DNA of 43,349 bases from contig JAUXVT010000023.1 in NCBI GenBank assembly GCA_030680405.1, forward strand, positions 1 through 43,349. The letters are read 5' to 3'. The notes below the pieces were generated by a model. That model saw only the letters and a program-made list of their open reading frames with translations, was not told the DNA's origin and made no database searches. Origin of the DNA: Thiobacillus sp. Lineage in GTDB: Bacteria > Pseudomonadota > Gammaproteobacteria > Burkholderiales > Thiobacillaceae. Position numbers and translations under genes: made by a program. This document shows positions 14,591-22,028 of this stretch, piece by piece (position 1 is the first letter of the stretch; every line of letters starts with the position of its first letter).

Positions 14591-15421
14591 ATGTCGCAGC
14601 AACCGAAAAGCCTGGCAGCCTGGCTCGCCTTTTTGGGGCAGGCTGATATCCCTGTTTTAAAGCACACGGCGCGCGAACTCGAACGTCTGAGCGCCGATGA
14701 GTCACTTCTCAATGCTCGCAGCATTGCCAATGCCGTGACCGACGATCCGCTGATGACGGTCAAGCTGCTGCGCTATATGCAGACGCACAAGCATCGCAAC
14801 CAGAAATATGAGCTGGTGGACGTGAAGGAGGCGCTGCTCATGATGGGCCTGGATGCCTTCTTCCGCGAGGTGCCGGCGACGCCGATTTCAGAAGACATGC
14901 TGCATGGCCACATCGAGGCGCTGGTGCATCTGCTGCATACGGTTCGGCGTGCGCAGCGTTCGGCGCATTACGCATTTGACTGGGCGCTGCGCCTGCACGA
15001 TCTGCATGCGGAAGAGGTGCACGTGTCTGCGCTGCTCTACCATGTCGCCGAAATGTTGATGTGGTGTTTTAACCCCGGGCAGATGCTCGAAATCCAGAAG
15101 CGGCAGGAGGCCGACACCACGCTGCGCAGCGCGGATGTGCAGAAACAGGTGCTGGGTTTTACCGGCATGGATTTGCAGCGCCAGTTGACGATTGAATGGA
15201 AATTGCCCGAATTGCTGCTGAACCTGATGGATCCGGCACAGGCGAAGACGACCCGGGTGCGCAATGTGAAGCTGGCGGCCAATCTGGCACGACATTCCGC
15301 CCAGGGCTGGGATAACGACGCCTTGCCGGATGATTACCGCGAGATCGCCGCATTGCTGCGGATGGAGCCGGACAAGGTGGCAGCGCTGGTCAAGTCAGTC
15401 CCTGCTGTCGTTCAATGCTAG
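14591..15421 (+). CDS. HDOD domain signalling protein
   Basis: The ATG at 14591 is 5 bases after GGAG, so I prefer it to the ATG at 14588. The 276-residue protein is a single HDOD domain: LAFLGQADIPVLKHTARELE starts it, SIANAVTDDPLMTVKLLRYM is the first conserved block, EALLMMGLDAFFREVPATPI the second, and VSALLYHVAEMLMWCFNPGQ the third. The HD dyad of true hydrolases is not preserved, as usual in HDOD. Such proteins act as scaffolds in c-di-GMP, stress or motility signalling. Its 3' end faces a FlhG-like ATPase and a GGDEF gene, 28 bases away, which fits a signalling neighbourhood. Confidence 0.85.
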   Translation: MSQQPKSLAAWLAFLGQADIPVLKHTARELERLSADESLLNARSIANAVTDDPLMTVKLLRYMQTHKHRNQKYELVDVKEALLMMGLDAFFREVPATPISEDMLHGHIEALVHLLHTVRRAQRSAHYAFDWALRLHDLHAEEVHVSALLYHVAEMLMWCFNPGQMLEIQKRQEADTTLRSADVQKQVLGFTGMDLQRQLTIEWKLPELLLNLMDPAQAKTTRVRNVKLAANLARHSAQGWDNDALPDDYREIAALLRMEPDKVAALVKSVPAVVQC

Positions 15422-15449
15422 GGAAGCTTGCCCCCAGGCTGCGTATGGA

Positions 15450-16286
15450 CTACGTCGGCTTGGGGATGACGCTTTCTTCCAGCTTGCGGGCGAGTTGCGA
15501 AATGGCCACGCCAGCGGGGCAGCCGGGCGTGGCCTGCATCAGCAACTGGCGGCGCATCACGGCCTGACGCACTTCGGGGTCGACGGGAATATCGCCCATG
15601 TGGACTAGGCGAATGGGGCGGTCGGGCTCGGTGACGACGAAGCGGTCGAGTACTTGTTGCAGCTGACTGGTGATGGCTTGGCCAGAACCGGGGCGGGCGG
15701 CCTGGTTGACGAGCACGCGCACGGTCTGCCGTTGTTGCTGTCCCACCAGCACTTTGATGGTGGCGTAGGCATCGGTGAGCGAGGTCGGCTCGGGGGTGGC
15801 GACCATCAGCACTTCGGACGCCAGCGAAACGGCGAACAGGACGACGTCGGAAATCCCGGCACCGGTGTCCAGCAGGACGACGTCGTAATGCGGCACCAGG
15901 CTGCTGATGATGCGCACGAATTCGTCACGCACTTCGGGCGTCAGGCGCGAATACTCGACCATGCCGGAGCCGGCCAGCAGCACGGAAAAACCGCCCGGCG
16001 CCTGAAGAATGGCGTCTTCCAGCTTGGCCTTGCCGGTGAACACGTCGTGCAGCGTGATCTTGGGGTACAGGTTGAGCACCACGTCGAGATTGGCGAGGCC
16101 GAGGTCGGCGTCGAGCACCAGCACCTTGTGGCCGCGTTTGGCCAGCGCGGCGGCGAGGTTGGCTGAGACAAAAGTCTTGCCGACGCCGCCCTTGCCGCTG
16201 GTGACGGCGATGACTTTGCCCAGCGGCTTCAAGGGAACCTTGGCCGTGCCCGGGCTTATAGCGGTGGGAGTCAGTACATCGTTCAT
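15450..16286 (-). CDS. FlhG/FleN-like MinD-family ATPase
   Basis: The 278-residue P-loop ATPase has the deviant Walker A motif [10 protein letters not shown] (about residues 30-39), the switch I region [20 protein letters not shown], and the Walker B-type block [20 protein letters not shown]. The sequence matches FlhG/FleN and the related MotR group (GLANLDV.LNL.P). FlhG counts flagella by acting on FlhF and FleQ, but neither is present here. It lacks the FleQ-interacting N-terminal motif as far as I can tell. Its start overlaps the stop of the upstream GGDEF gene by 4 bases (16283-16286), so the two are translationally coupled. Confidence 0.83.
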   Translation of the reverse strand: MNDVLTPTAISPGTAKVPLKPLGKVIAVTSGKGGVGKTFVSANLAAALAKRGHKVLVLDADLGLANLDVVLNLYPKITLHDVFTGKAKLEDAILQAPGGFSVLLAGSGMVEYSRLTPEVRDEFVRIISSLVPHYDVVLLDTGAGISDVVLFAVSLASEVLMVATPEPTSLTDAYATIKVLVGQQQRQTVRVLVNQAARPGSGQAITSQLQQVLDRFVVTEPDRPIRLVHMGDIPVDPEVRQAVMRRQLLMQATPGCPAGVAISQLARKLEESVIPKPT

Positions 16287-17080
16287 GCGTTCACTCGCGT
16301 CGTGGCGTTGCCCTGGGCATCATGGGGGGCGTCGCCCGAAATATTTTCAATCGTGACCACCTCATCCATGATGAAGCGGCCAAACAACAGCCTTTTTTCT
16401 TCTGCGCTGACCGAAAGCTCCTGTGGCTGATCCAGGCATACCTGGTTGCGGCCGCCGGATTTGGCGCGGTAAAGCTGCAGGTCGGCGCGCTCGATCCACA
16501 AGTCGGCGGTGGAGCGCACCCATTCCGGCGCGTAGGCACCACCGATGCTGATCGTGGCCTGGACGCTAAGTTGCGGTGCCACGGGTAACGAGAGCGATGC
16601 AACGGTTTGGCGAATCCGCTCGGCCACGGCATGTCCGAAAAGGGGCCGGCAGTGGGGCAGGATCACGGCGAATTCTTCGCCGCCGTAGCGGGCGACGGTG
16701 TCCATGGGGCGCACGCAGTCCGTCAGGCAGTTAGCAATCGCCTGCAGCACCTGGTCGCCGGCTAGATGGCCATGGGTGTCGTTGATGGACTTGAAGTGGT
16801 CGATGTCCAGCAACAGCAGCAGCACCGATTCGCCGGAACGTGCGACGGCTTCGATCGAGCGCTCGAGTATCGAGCGGAGATGTCGGCGGTTTCCCAGCCC
16901 CGTCAATGGATCCTTGAGCGAGATCTCGCACAGGCCATCAATCACGCGCTGCAAATAGTCGGTGGCTGATTCGCCGGCTTCCTGCTGGCTATTTTTTGCG
17001 TCGTGCTTTAGCAGGGCGCGCGCGTCATCGAGCTGCAGGGCTTGCAGCTCGATCTGGGGGAATGGGGTCAGGGGGGCCAA
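16283..17080 (-). CDS. GGDEF diguanylate cyclase
   Basis: The 265-residue protein makes cyclic di-GMP from two GTP. The GGDEF domain covers about residues 50-215: [20 protein letters not shown] opens it, [18 protein letters not shown] binds metal, and the active-site motif is GGEEF at 133-137. RPMD at 124-127 lies 5 residues before it, the exact spacing of the RxxD inhibitory site, so product inhibition is likely. There is no membrane segment or sensor domain; the N-terminal 45 residues are a short helical region, and the tail after 215 is unusual ([20 protein letters not shown]). It forms an operon with the FlhG-like gene. Confidence 0.9.
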   Translation of the reverse strand: MAPLTPFPQIELQALQLDDARALLKHDAKNSQQEAGESATDYLQRVIDGLCEISLKDPLTGLGNRRHLRSILERSIEAVARSGESVLLLLLDIDHFKSINDTHGHLAGDQVLQAIANCLTDCVRPMDTVARYGGEEFAVILPHCRPLFGHAVAERIRQTVASLSLPVAPQLSVQATISIGGAYAPEWVRSTADLWIERADLQLYRAKSGGRNQVCLDQPQELSVSAEEKRLLFGRFIMDEVVTIENISGDAPHDAQGNATTRVNA

Positions 17081-17096
17081 AGGGGGTTTCAGTACC

Positions 17097-17260
17097 TAGT
17101 GTCGTGAATCAGAAATATCGAAACATAAAACAGCGTCTTTTTCCGCATGGCGGCGTTGCTCGTCGTTGCCATATTCCCGACTATGTCGCCTCCTCGCGCC
17201 TTGCCCTGCGAAAAAATCCATCCATTTTATTTGCCCCGCTATTTCTGATTTACGACACTA
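17097..17260. mobile_element. 164-bp MITE, IS630/Tc1-like ends
   Basis: The left end TAGTGTCGTGAATCAGAAAT (17097-17116) matches the reverse complement of 17241-17260 at 19 of 20 positions. The outermost TA on each side could be the 2-bp target duplication typical of IS630/Tc1-mariner elements, leaving 18-bp terminal repeats that start GTGTCG. The 124-base centre has no transposase. The element sits 16 bases from the start of the GGDEF gene, where it may supply or disturb the promoter. The gap from 17261 to 17534 holds no gene; it is AT-rich to about 17340. Confidence 0.75.
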
Positions 17261-17460
17261 GCGTTCAAAATTGGACAAAGGACCAAGAGAGGAAACTCAA
17301 CTACTTTTGTATTAAGTATTTTTTCGTATTAAATATGTTGGCAATTGCACCTTTGATCAAGCGCCAGTTGGAAATCAGGCGGGTTTGCGTTGCTGCCTTT
17401 GCGTTAACTGCTGCATCCATGACTTCACTGCCCGAACAGGGTGGGGTGGGGTTCCCGCAG

Positions 17461-17490
17461 ATCAAGCAGGAGGGAACTTCCCTCCTTGAT
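17461..17490 (-). terminator. Hairpin downstream of trpB2
   Basis: ATCAAGcAGGAGGGAA and TTCCCTCCTTGAT form a stem of 9 perfect pairs extended by 4-5 more across a one-base bulge. It lies about 45 bases past the trpB2 stop on its transcript. No U-rich tail follows, so termination is uncertain. Confidence 0.4.
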
Positions 17491-17534
17491 GCAGCAAGCC
17501 GTCTTGCGCTATGCATCCTGGCACAGGAGGCAAA

Positions 17535-18887
17535 TCACCCCACCTTGGGCAAGCGCTCCAGTGCGGCCTTGATCGCTTCTTCCGGGTAGGCGAAGTCTTC
17601 CAGCTTGCCGCTGAAGTAGCTGTCGTAGGCGGCCATGTCGAAGTGGCCGTGACCGGAGAGGTTAAAGAACAGTGTCTTCGCCTCGCCGCTTTCCTTGCAG
17701 CGCAGGGCCTCATCGATGCAGGCGGCGATGGCGTGGTTGGATTCGGGGGCGGGGATGATGCCTTCGGCACGGGCGAAGGTGACGCCGGCCTGGAAAGTGG
17801 CAAGCTGGGGCACGGCTACCGCCTCGAGCAGTTTTTCGTGGTAGAGCTGCGACACCAGCGCCGAGTCGCCGTGATAACGCAGGCCGCCAGCGTGGATGCC
17901 GGGCGGCATGAAGTCGTGGCCGAGGGTGTACATCAGCATCATCGGCGTCAGCTTGGCGGTGTCGCCGAAATCGTAGGCGTAGTGGCCGCGCGTCAGGGTC
18001 GGGCAGGAGGTGGGCTCCACCGCGACCAGGCGCACGTTCTTGCCAGCAGCCTTGTCAGCAAAGAAGGGGAAGGCCACGCCGCCGAAATTGGAGCCGCCGC
18101 CGCAGGGAGCGAAGATCATGTCCGGGTAGTCCCCGGCTTTTTCGAACTGTTTCTTGGCTTCCAGGCCGATCACGGTCTGGTGCAGCAGGACATGATTCAA
18201 CACCGAGCCCAGGGCGTAATTGGTATCGGGACGCGAGGCGGCATCCTCCACCGCTTCGGAAATCGCCAGCCCGAGCGAGCCCGGGTTGTCCGGGTCTTCC
18301 GCCAGCGCGGCACGGCCGGTGCTGGTTTCCATGCTCGGGCTGGCGAACACTTCCGCGCCCCAGGTCTGCATCATGGAACGGCGGTAGGGCTTCTGTCCGT
18401 AGCTGACCTTGACCATATACACCCGCACTTCCAGCCCGAACATCTGGCCTGCCAGCGCCATGGCGCAGCCCCATTGCCCGGCTCCGGTTTCTGTGGCGAT
18501 GCGCTTGATGCCGGCTTCGGCGTTGTAATAGGCCTGCGCGACCGAGGTGTTGACCTTGTGCGAGCCGGCCGGGGAGACGCCTTCGTACTTGTAGTAGATC
18601 TTCGCCGGGGTGCCGAGCGCCGCTTCCAGGCGATGGGCGCGGAACAGCGGGGAGGGGCGCCACAGCTGATAGATCTCGCGCACTTTTTCCGGGATCGGAA
18701 TCCATCTTTCTGCCGACATTTCCTGCTCGATCAGGCTCATTGGAAAGATCGCCGTCAGCGCCTCGGGTCCGATTGGCTTGCCGTCCGGACCCAGCGGCGG
18801 CGCCGGCGGATTGGGCATGTCGGCGACGACGTTGTACCAGTGGATGGGAATTTCGGATTCGTCGAGCAGGAACTTGGTTTGCGGCAT
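17535..18887 (-). CDS. Tryptophan synthase beta chain-like protein (TrpB2)
   Basis: The 450-residue PLP enzyme is longer than the TrpB at 34175. It has the TrpB2 N-terminal extension ([20 protein letters not shown]), the PLP lysine in AGSHKVNTS (K111), [20 protein letters not shown], and the phosphate-binding loop [16 protein letters not shown]. TrpB2 enzymes use free indole plus serine to make tryptophan, or act as serine deaminases, and do not pair with TrpA. The start at 18887 has the ribosome binding site AAAGGGAGACC. A possible promoter just upstream on the minus strand reads TTGTCC, 16 bases, TAATAC. It is a single gene, away from the trpFBA cluster. Confidence 0.88.
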   Translation of the reverse strand: MPQTKFLLDESEIPIHWYNVVADMPNPPAPPLGPDGKPIGPEALTAIFPMSLIEQEMSAERWIPIPEKVREIYQLWRPSPLFRAHRLEAALGTPAKIYYKYEGVSPAGSHKVNTSVAQAYYNAEAGIKRIATETGAGQWGCAMALAGQMFGLEVRVYMVKVSYGQKPYRRSMMQTWGAEVFASPSMETSTGRAALAEDPDNPGSLGLAISEAVEDAASRPDTNYALGSVLNHVLLHQTVIGLEAKKQFEKAGDYPDMIFAPCGGGSNFGGVAFPFFADKAAGKNVRLVAVEPTSCPTLTRGHYAYDFGDTAKLTPMMLMYTLGHDFMPPGIHAGGLRYHGDSALVSQLYHEKLLEAVAVPQLATFQAGVTFARAEGIIPAPESNHAIAACIDEALRCKESGEAKTLFFNLSGHGHFDMAAYDSYFSGKLEDFAYPEEAIKAALERLPKVG

Positions 18888-19383
18888 GGCGGTCTCCCTT
18901 TTGTATTTTGTATTAACGATAACTGTATTGCGGACAAGCAAGCCTACTTAAATAATCATCGGCCAATCGCGATATGCCGTCAACGGACCAGACTTAGAGA
19001 TGGGTCTTACCTTTTTCCTTCAAAGGATGATGAAGTGGCTTTGATCTCTCTCAAGATCTTTGCAGGCTGAATGCCAAGCCAGAGCATAATCCTGTAGCCC
19101 AAGCGGCTGAAACCGCCGCCGCACAAGCCATGCGGGCCAGGTTCCCTGTTTCCTCATCAGGATGTGGGAACCCATGCGGATCCGGCTTATCGGTTGAGAT
19201 ATTCGACAGAAAAGAAGAACGGGTAAATCGTGAGGCCGACCATTTCCTCGAAGTTGCCTGCCACCTGTCTTGGGCTGGCGAAGCTGCTCATTTTCCTCGC
19301 CCCGGCAGTCCGGCTGGGGGGTGAACGATGCAACGATTGTTTATCCCCTTCCCCAATCCGCGGCCGCATTGCGCAAGCGTGCT

Positions 19384-19412
19384 AAAGGGGTCAGCTTCGA
19401 GTCATTTTTCGC
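19384..19412 (+). repeat. Dispersed GTCAGCTTCGA motif, copy at 19.4 kb
   Basis: AAAGGGGTCAGCTTCGAGTC then ATTTTTCGC. It shares about 20 positions with 7127-7154, and AAAGGGGTC plus GCTT with the minus strand near 1348-1370. It lies in a decayed gap, consistent with a mobile-element end or REP-type unit. Confidence 0.4.
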
Positions 19413-19569
19413 GAAGGTTATGGGCGAGCCTGCTGACTGCTGGGCGCCTGGTACTTGATCAGAAATCCAGCCCAAGACGGATGCCCTCCCGTTTGTCCTT
19501 TGCTGATCAGCGGATCATCCGTTTTGGGCGCTGTCGTGGGCGGGGCGAATTCCAGCCGCCAAGTTGCCC

Positions 19570-19719
19570 ATGCTGCTGAGCTATGGCGTGGATCTGCTGG
19601 CCGCAGCGCTCGGCGCAAAGAAGTTCGGCGCTTCGCCCAGAGCGCTGACAGGGGCGGCCACGCAGGCGGGCGTGAGGGCAACGCTTGGACTGCTGTTCTC
19701 GTCCAATAACCTTCAATAA
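19570..19719 (+). pseudogene. Truncated second copy of the DUF456 gene
   Basis: The frame reads LLSYGVDLLAAALGAKKFGA, SPRALTGAA, then directly TQAGVRATLGLLFSSNNLQ-stop. The intact gene at 7836-8285 has LLSYGIDFLAAALGAKKFGA, SPRAITGAA, then 39 further residues before TQAGVGGTLDLLFGA. So this copy lacks the N-terminal half, has a clean in-frame deletion of 39 codons, and has lost its last helix. The deletion ends sit in GCGGC, a short direct repeat that could have recombined. About 75% of shared residues match, so the duplication is old or the copy came from another strain. Confidence 0.75.
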
Positions 19720-19773
19720 TCCGCCACCTGAAAAGGAAGCAGGGCAGCCTGGGCCACCCCGTTTCAGCAAGCG

Positions 19774-20697
19774 TCAACGCGCCAGCATGACGAGTTCAGG
19801 CGCCTCACAGCACGCTGCCTGCGGCGGGAAGGGCATGCGCTTCACCTCGTTGCCCTTGTCATTGCGGTAAATCAGTTCGCGGGTGGAAAAGTCGAATTCC
19901 GGGTGGCGCGGATCGCTCCACTGGTTGAGGAAATGCACGTAGAAAGCCGAGAACAAGCCTTGCGTGGGCTTGTTCTTGCGCAGGGCGAAGACGTATTCCG
20001 GCTGGGTCTTCAGTTCGTGGCCATCCTGGCAATACTGCACCCACACGTATTCCCCGGTGACGATCAGGTTCCAGAAGGGTGGGTCCTCGTAGAACTTGAG
20101 CGTGACCTGCTTGCCGGCGGCCGCCAGGCTGGCCAGCCGCTCGATTGTGGCCGCGGTCTCCCGGCAGTAGGTCTCAAGCAGCGGGTCGGGATCGCCCAGT
20201 GATTGCACGCGCCGCATGGCGCCCGCGCCGTAAGGGTTCATCAGCATGACCCGCAATTCGTAACTGTTGTCGATCACGCGGCGCAGCTTGCGCCGTTCCG
20301 AAACGAAGGTATCGAATCCGGTAACCGACATCACCGATACGTCGCGGGTACCAGTGATCCGGTCGAGCAGCTTGCGGTCGGTCCAGCGCGAGAACCAGCT
20401 GCCTTCTTCGCGCACATGCACCAGCGAGACCAAGCGGTTCATCCGGTGACTGCGCCGACCTTGCTGTGCGTTGAGGAATAGATTGAACAGCAGCACCAGC
20501 AAGGCGGCAAAACTGATTTCGTTGATCAGCAGCATCTGCGAATCGTCTTCCACCATCGGCCACCAGGTGAACAGAATGAATTTCGCCAGCATGGGCAGGG
20601 AAAAGGCGATGCCTACAGCCAGGAGCGTGACCCCGATATGGCTGAGGATATGTCGAAGGGTGTGAAAAATACCGGGGAAATGCGGGTTGCGCTCCAT
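19774..20697 (-). CDS. Two-helix membrane protein with large cytoplasmic domain
   Basis: The ATG at 20697 follows ACAGGAGACTCGCTT, giving 307 residues. Two membrane helices (about residues 14-42, VTLLAVGIAFSLPMLAKFIL, and 58-78, ISFAALLVLLFNLFLNA) precede a soluble domain of about 220 residues. That part has DVSVMSVTGFDTFVSERRKL, YELRVMLMNPYGAGAMRRVQ, a helix with IERLASLAAAGKQVTLKFYE and a C-terminal strand region. The order resembles phospholipase D-like folds used by membrane-anchored sensors, but no HKD motif is present, so I do not assign catalysis. It is probably a single gene. Function is unknown. Confidence 0.65.
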   Translation of the reverse strand: MERNPHFPGIFHTLRHILSHIGVTLLAVGIAFSLPMLAKFILFTWWPMVEDDSQMLLINEISFAALLVLLFNLFLNAQQGRRSHRMNRLVSLVHVREEGSWFSRWTDRKLLDRITGTRDVSVMSVTGFDTFVSERRKLRRVIDNSYELRVMLMNPYGAGAMRRVQSLGDPDPLLETYCRETAATIERLASLAAAGKQVTLKFYEDPPFWNLIVTGEYVWVQYCQDGHELKTQPEYVFALRKNKPTQGLFSAFYVHFLNQWSDPRHPEFDFSTRELIYRNDKGNEVKRMPFPPQAACCEAPELVMLAR

Positions 20698-20951
20698 AAG
20701 CGAGTCTCCTGTCGCCACCATGCATCGGTTGGCTCTGACGAACGCAGATTCCGGCCCCCCAGTGGCGGGCGGGCCTGCACAAAAAAAGGTTGGAAGCGGG
20801 TTAACGCAATAGGTTCACACGGATTGCGTGCCCCCAGTCGGGCCAGGCGCCCTGTGCAGAGCGGGAACCCGCTTGAAATCACGATGGCACGCGTACCGTA
20901 GTTTCTTTTTCCTGGTCTCGACTCAGGGATGGACGCCGCTGCAATACGGGC
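20698..20951. other. Intergenic gap left of the CueR-type promoter
   Basis: This stretch lies between the divergent membrane-protein gene and the metal-type promoter. I see no gene. It must contain the membrane-protein promoter on the minus strand, which I cannot define. Confidence 0.3.
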
Positions 20952-20982
20952 TTGACCTTTCCATCATGGGAAGGTCTAAGGT
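20952..20982 (+). promoter_or_regulatory. CueR/MerR-type metal-responsive promoter
   Basis: TTGACC (20952-20957) and TAAGGT (20977-20982) are separated by 19 bases, the long spacer typical of MerR-family promoters. The spacer is a palindrome: GACCTTTCCAT, one base, ATGGGAAGGTC (20954-20976), with one mismatch in 11 pairs. The half-site ACCTTCCC matches copper-responsive CueR operators. The promoter points to the DUF4396 gene, 35 bases on. No merR-type regulator is in the window, so control must come from elsewhere. Confidence 0.8.
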
Positions 20983-21017
20983 GAAAACTCCTAGGTTCGT
21001 TTTTAAGGAGTGCAGAA

Positions 21018-21512
21018 ACGGAACACGCGCATCATACAACCCACGTCCCCGACTATACGCACCAGCGGGACAATCCCGGTTCGCTCAACCACATTGCGCT
21101 GCTGGCGACCCTGCACTGTCTGACTGGATGTGCCATTGGCGAAGTGGCGGGCATGGTCATCGGCACCGCGCTCGGGTGGGGAAATCTCGAAACCATCGTG
21201 CTGGCAGTCGCACTCGCTTTTCTTTCCGGCTATGTGCTGACGACTTTGCCGCTGCTGCGAAACGGCTACCGCCTGCAATCCGCCGTGCGCATCGCCCTGG
21301 CTGCCGACACGGCATCAATCGCCGTGATGGAGATCGTCGACAATCTGCTGATGCTGATCATTCCCGGCGCGATGGATGCCCCGCTGAACTCACTGCTGTT
21401 CTGGGGCAGTCTTTCGATTGCGCTTCTGGTGGCTGGGGTGGCGGCCTTTCCGCTCAACCGGTGACTGGTCGCGCGCGGGCTCGGCCACGCCATCGCACAT
21501 GGCCATCGCTGA
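21018..21512 (+). pseudogene. DUF4396 membrane protein with start-codon and stop-codon lesions
   Basis: The reading frame is continuous from 21018, but its first codon is ACG, placed 7 bases after a perfect AAGGAG; an ATG would give MEHAHHTTHVPDYTHQRDNP. Internal ATG 21144 starts inside the first helix. The body (LNHIALLATLHCLTGCAIGE, LETIVLAVALAFLSGYVLTT, DTASIAVMEIVDNLLMLIIP) is DUF4396, with about four helices. TGA at 21462-21464 stands where the family has the Trp of NRW. The same frame continues LVARGLGHAIAHGHR to a second TGA at 21510-21512. The histidine-rich ends and the CueR-type promoter suggest copper handling. Either the gene is decaying, or ACG is used as a weak start. Confidence 0.7.
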
Positions 21513-21528
21513 AAGGGTGGACGTGACT

Positions 21529-21559
21529 AGCGTGGCGCCGCTTCAGACGGCGCCACGCT
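21529..21559. terminator. Bidirectional hairpin between convergent genes
   Basis: AGCGTGGCGCCG and CGGCGCCACGCT form a perfect 12-bp stem around the 7-base loop CTTCAGA. It lies between the DUF4396 stop and the DsrC-like stop, so it can serve both transcripts. Neither side has a long T tract. Confidence 0.65.
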
Positions 21560-21568
21560 GCAAATGCC

Positions 21569-21940
21569 TTAAGCCACGCTGCCGAAGCCGCGGTCGGTGG
21601 CCATGAAGGGGGCCTTCAGTCCGGCCAGGCGACAACTCTGTGCGATGGGGCCGCCCGGAAACAGGGTATACAGGAATTTCAGTCCACCTTTCTGGTGGAA
21701 GCATTCGTCCAGGGCGTCGTGCAGATCGCGCAGGTTGATGACGGTTTCGTCTTCGTGCTGGGTGTAATAATTTTGCAGCGCGCGAATGACTTCCCAATGG
21801 TCTTCCTTGAGTTCAAGTCCTTCCTCACGCGCGATTCTGATCGCGTGGTCCCGCGTCCAGTCTAGCGGTGCATGGGGGAAATTGGGGTCGGTCACTGGCT
21901 CCTGAATCAGTTGGTTAATGTCGGTTGAAACATGCGGCAT
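21569..21940 (-). CDS. DsrC/TusE/RspA family protein lacking the terminal cysteine
   Basis: I use ATG 21940 (GAAGGAG, 6 bases upstream of it), giving 123 residues. The DsrC fold is clear: NFPHAPLDWTRDHAIRIARE, LELKEDHWEVIRALQNYYTQ and GGLKFLYTLFPGGPIAQSCR. DsrC carries two C-terminal cysteines, and the penultimate one takes the persulfide; TusE keeps that one. Here the arm reads SCRLAGLKAPFMATDRGFGS-VA: the upstream cysteine (C103) is kept and the penultimate one is replaced by an extended tail. This matches the RspA-like subgroup, thought to be regulatory rather than a sulfur carrier. It follows a DsrE-like gene by 88 bases on the same strand. Confidence 0.8.
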   Translation of the reverse strand: MPHVSTDINQLIQEPVTDPNFPHAPLDWTRDHAIRIAREEGLELKEDHWEVIRALQNYYTQHEDETVINLRDLHDALDECFHQKGGLKFLYTLFPGGPIAQSCRLAGLKAPFMATDRGFGSVA

Positions 21941-22028
21941 GGTCATCTCCTTCAGTGCTTCCATTAACCCTTTAAAAATAGGCCAGGCCTCCCCCGGATA
22001 CAAGGATCGTTTCCCGGTGCGGCAACCC

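Larger units (their letters stand above)
18888..19773. other. Gene-poor 886-base gap with remnants and repeats
   Basis: No intact gene is supportable. The gap contains a truncated DUF456 copy (19570-19719), a dispersed motif (19384-19412) and a 25-base stretch near 19694 that resembles 12196-12221. A stem GGTTCCC / GGGAACC lies at 19140-19146 and 19166-19172. The mixture looks like an insertion-and-deletion scar area. Confidence 0.5.

Noticed and set aside
18930-18975. TrpR operator upstream of trpB2
   Set aside because: An AT-rich partial palindrome (TTAACGATAA) is present, but it lacks the CTAG-containing TrpR half-sites.
17511-19070. A 519-codon open frame opposite trpB2
   Set aside because: The peptide has no recognisable family and exactly mirrors a well-conserved enzyme gene.
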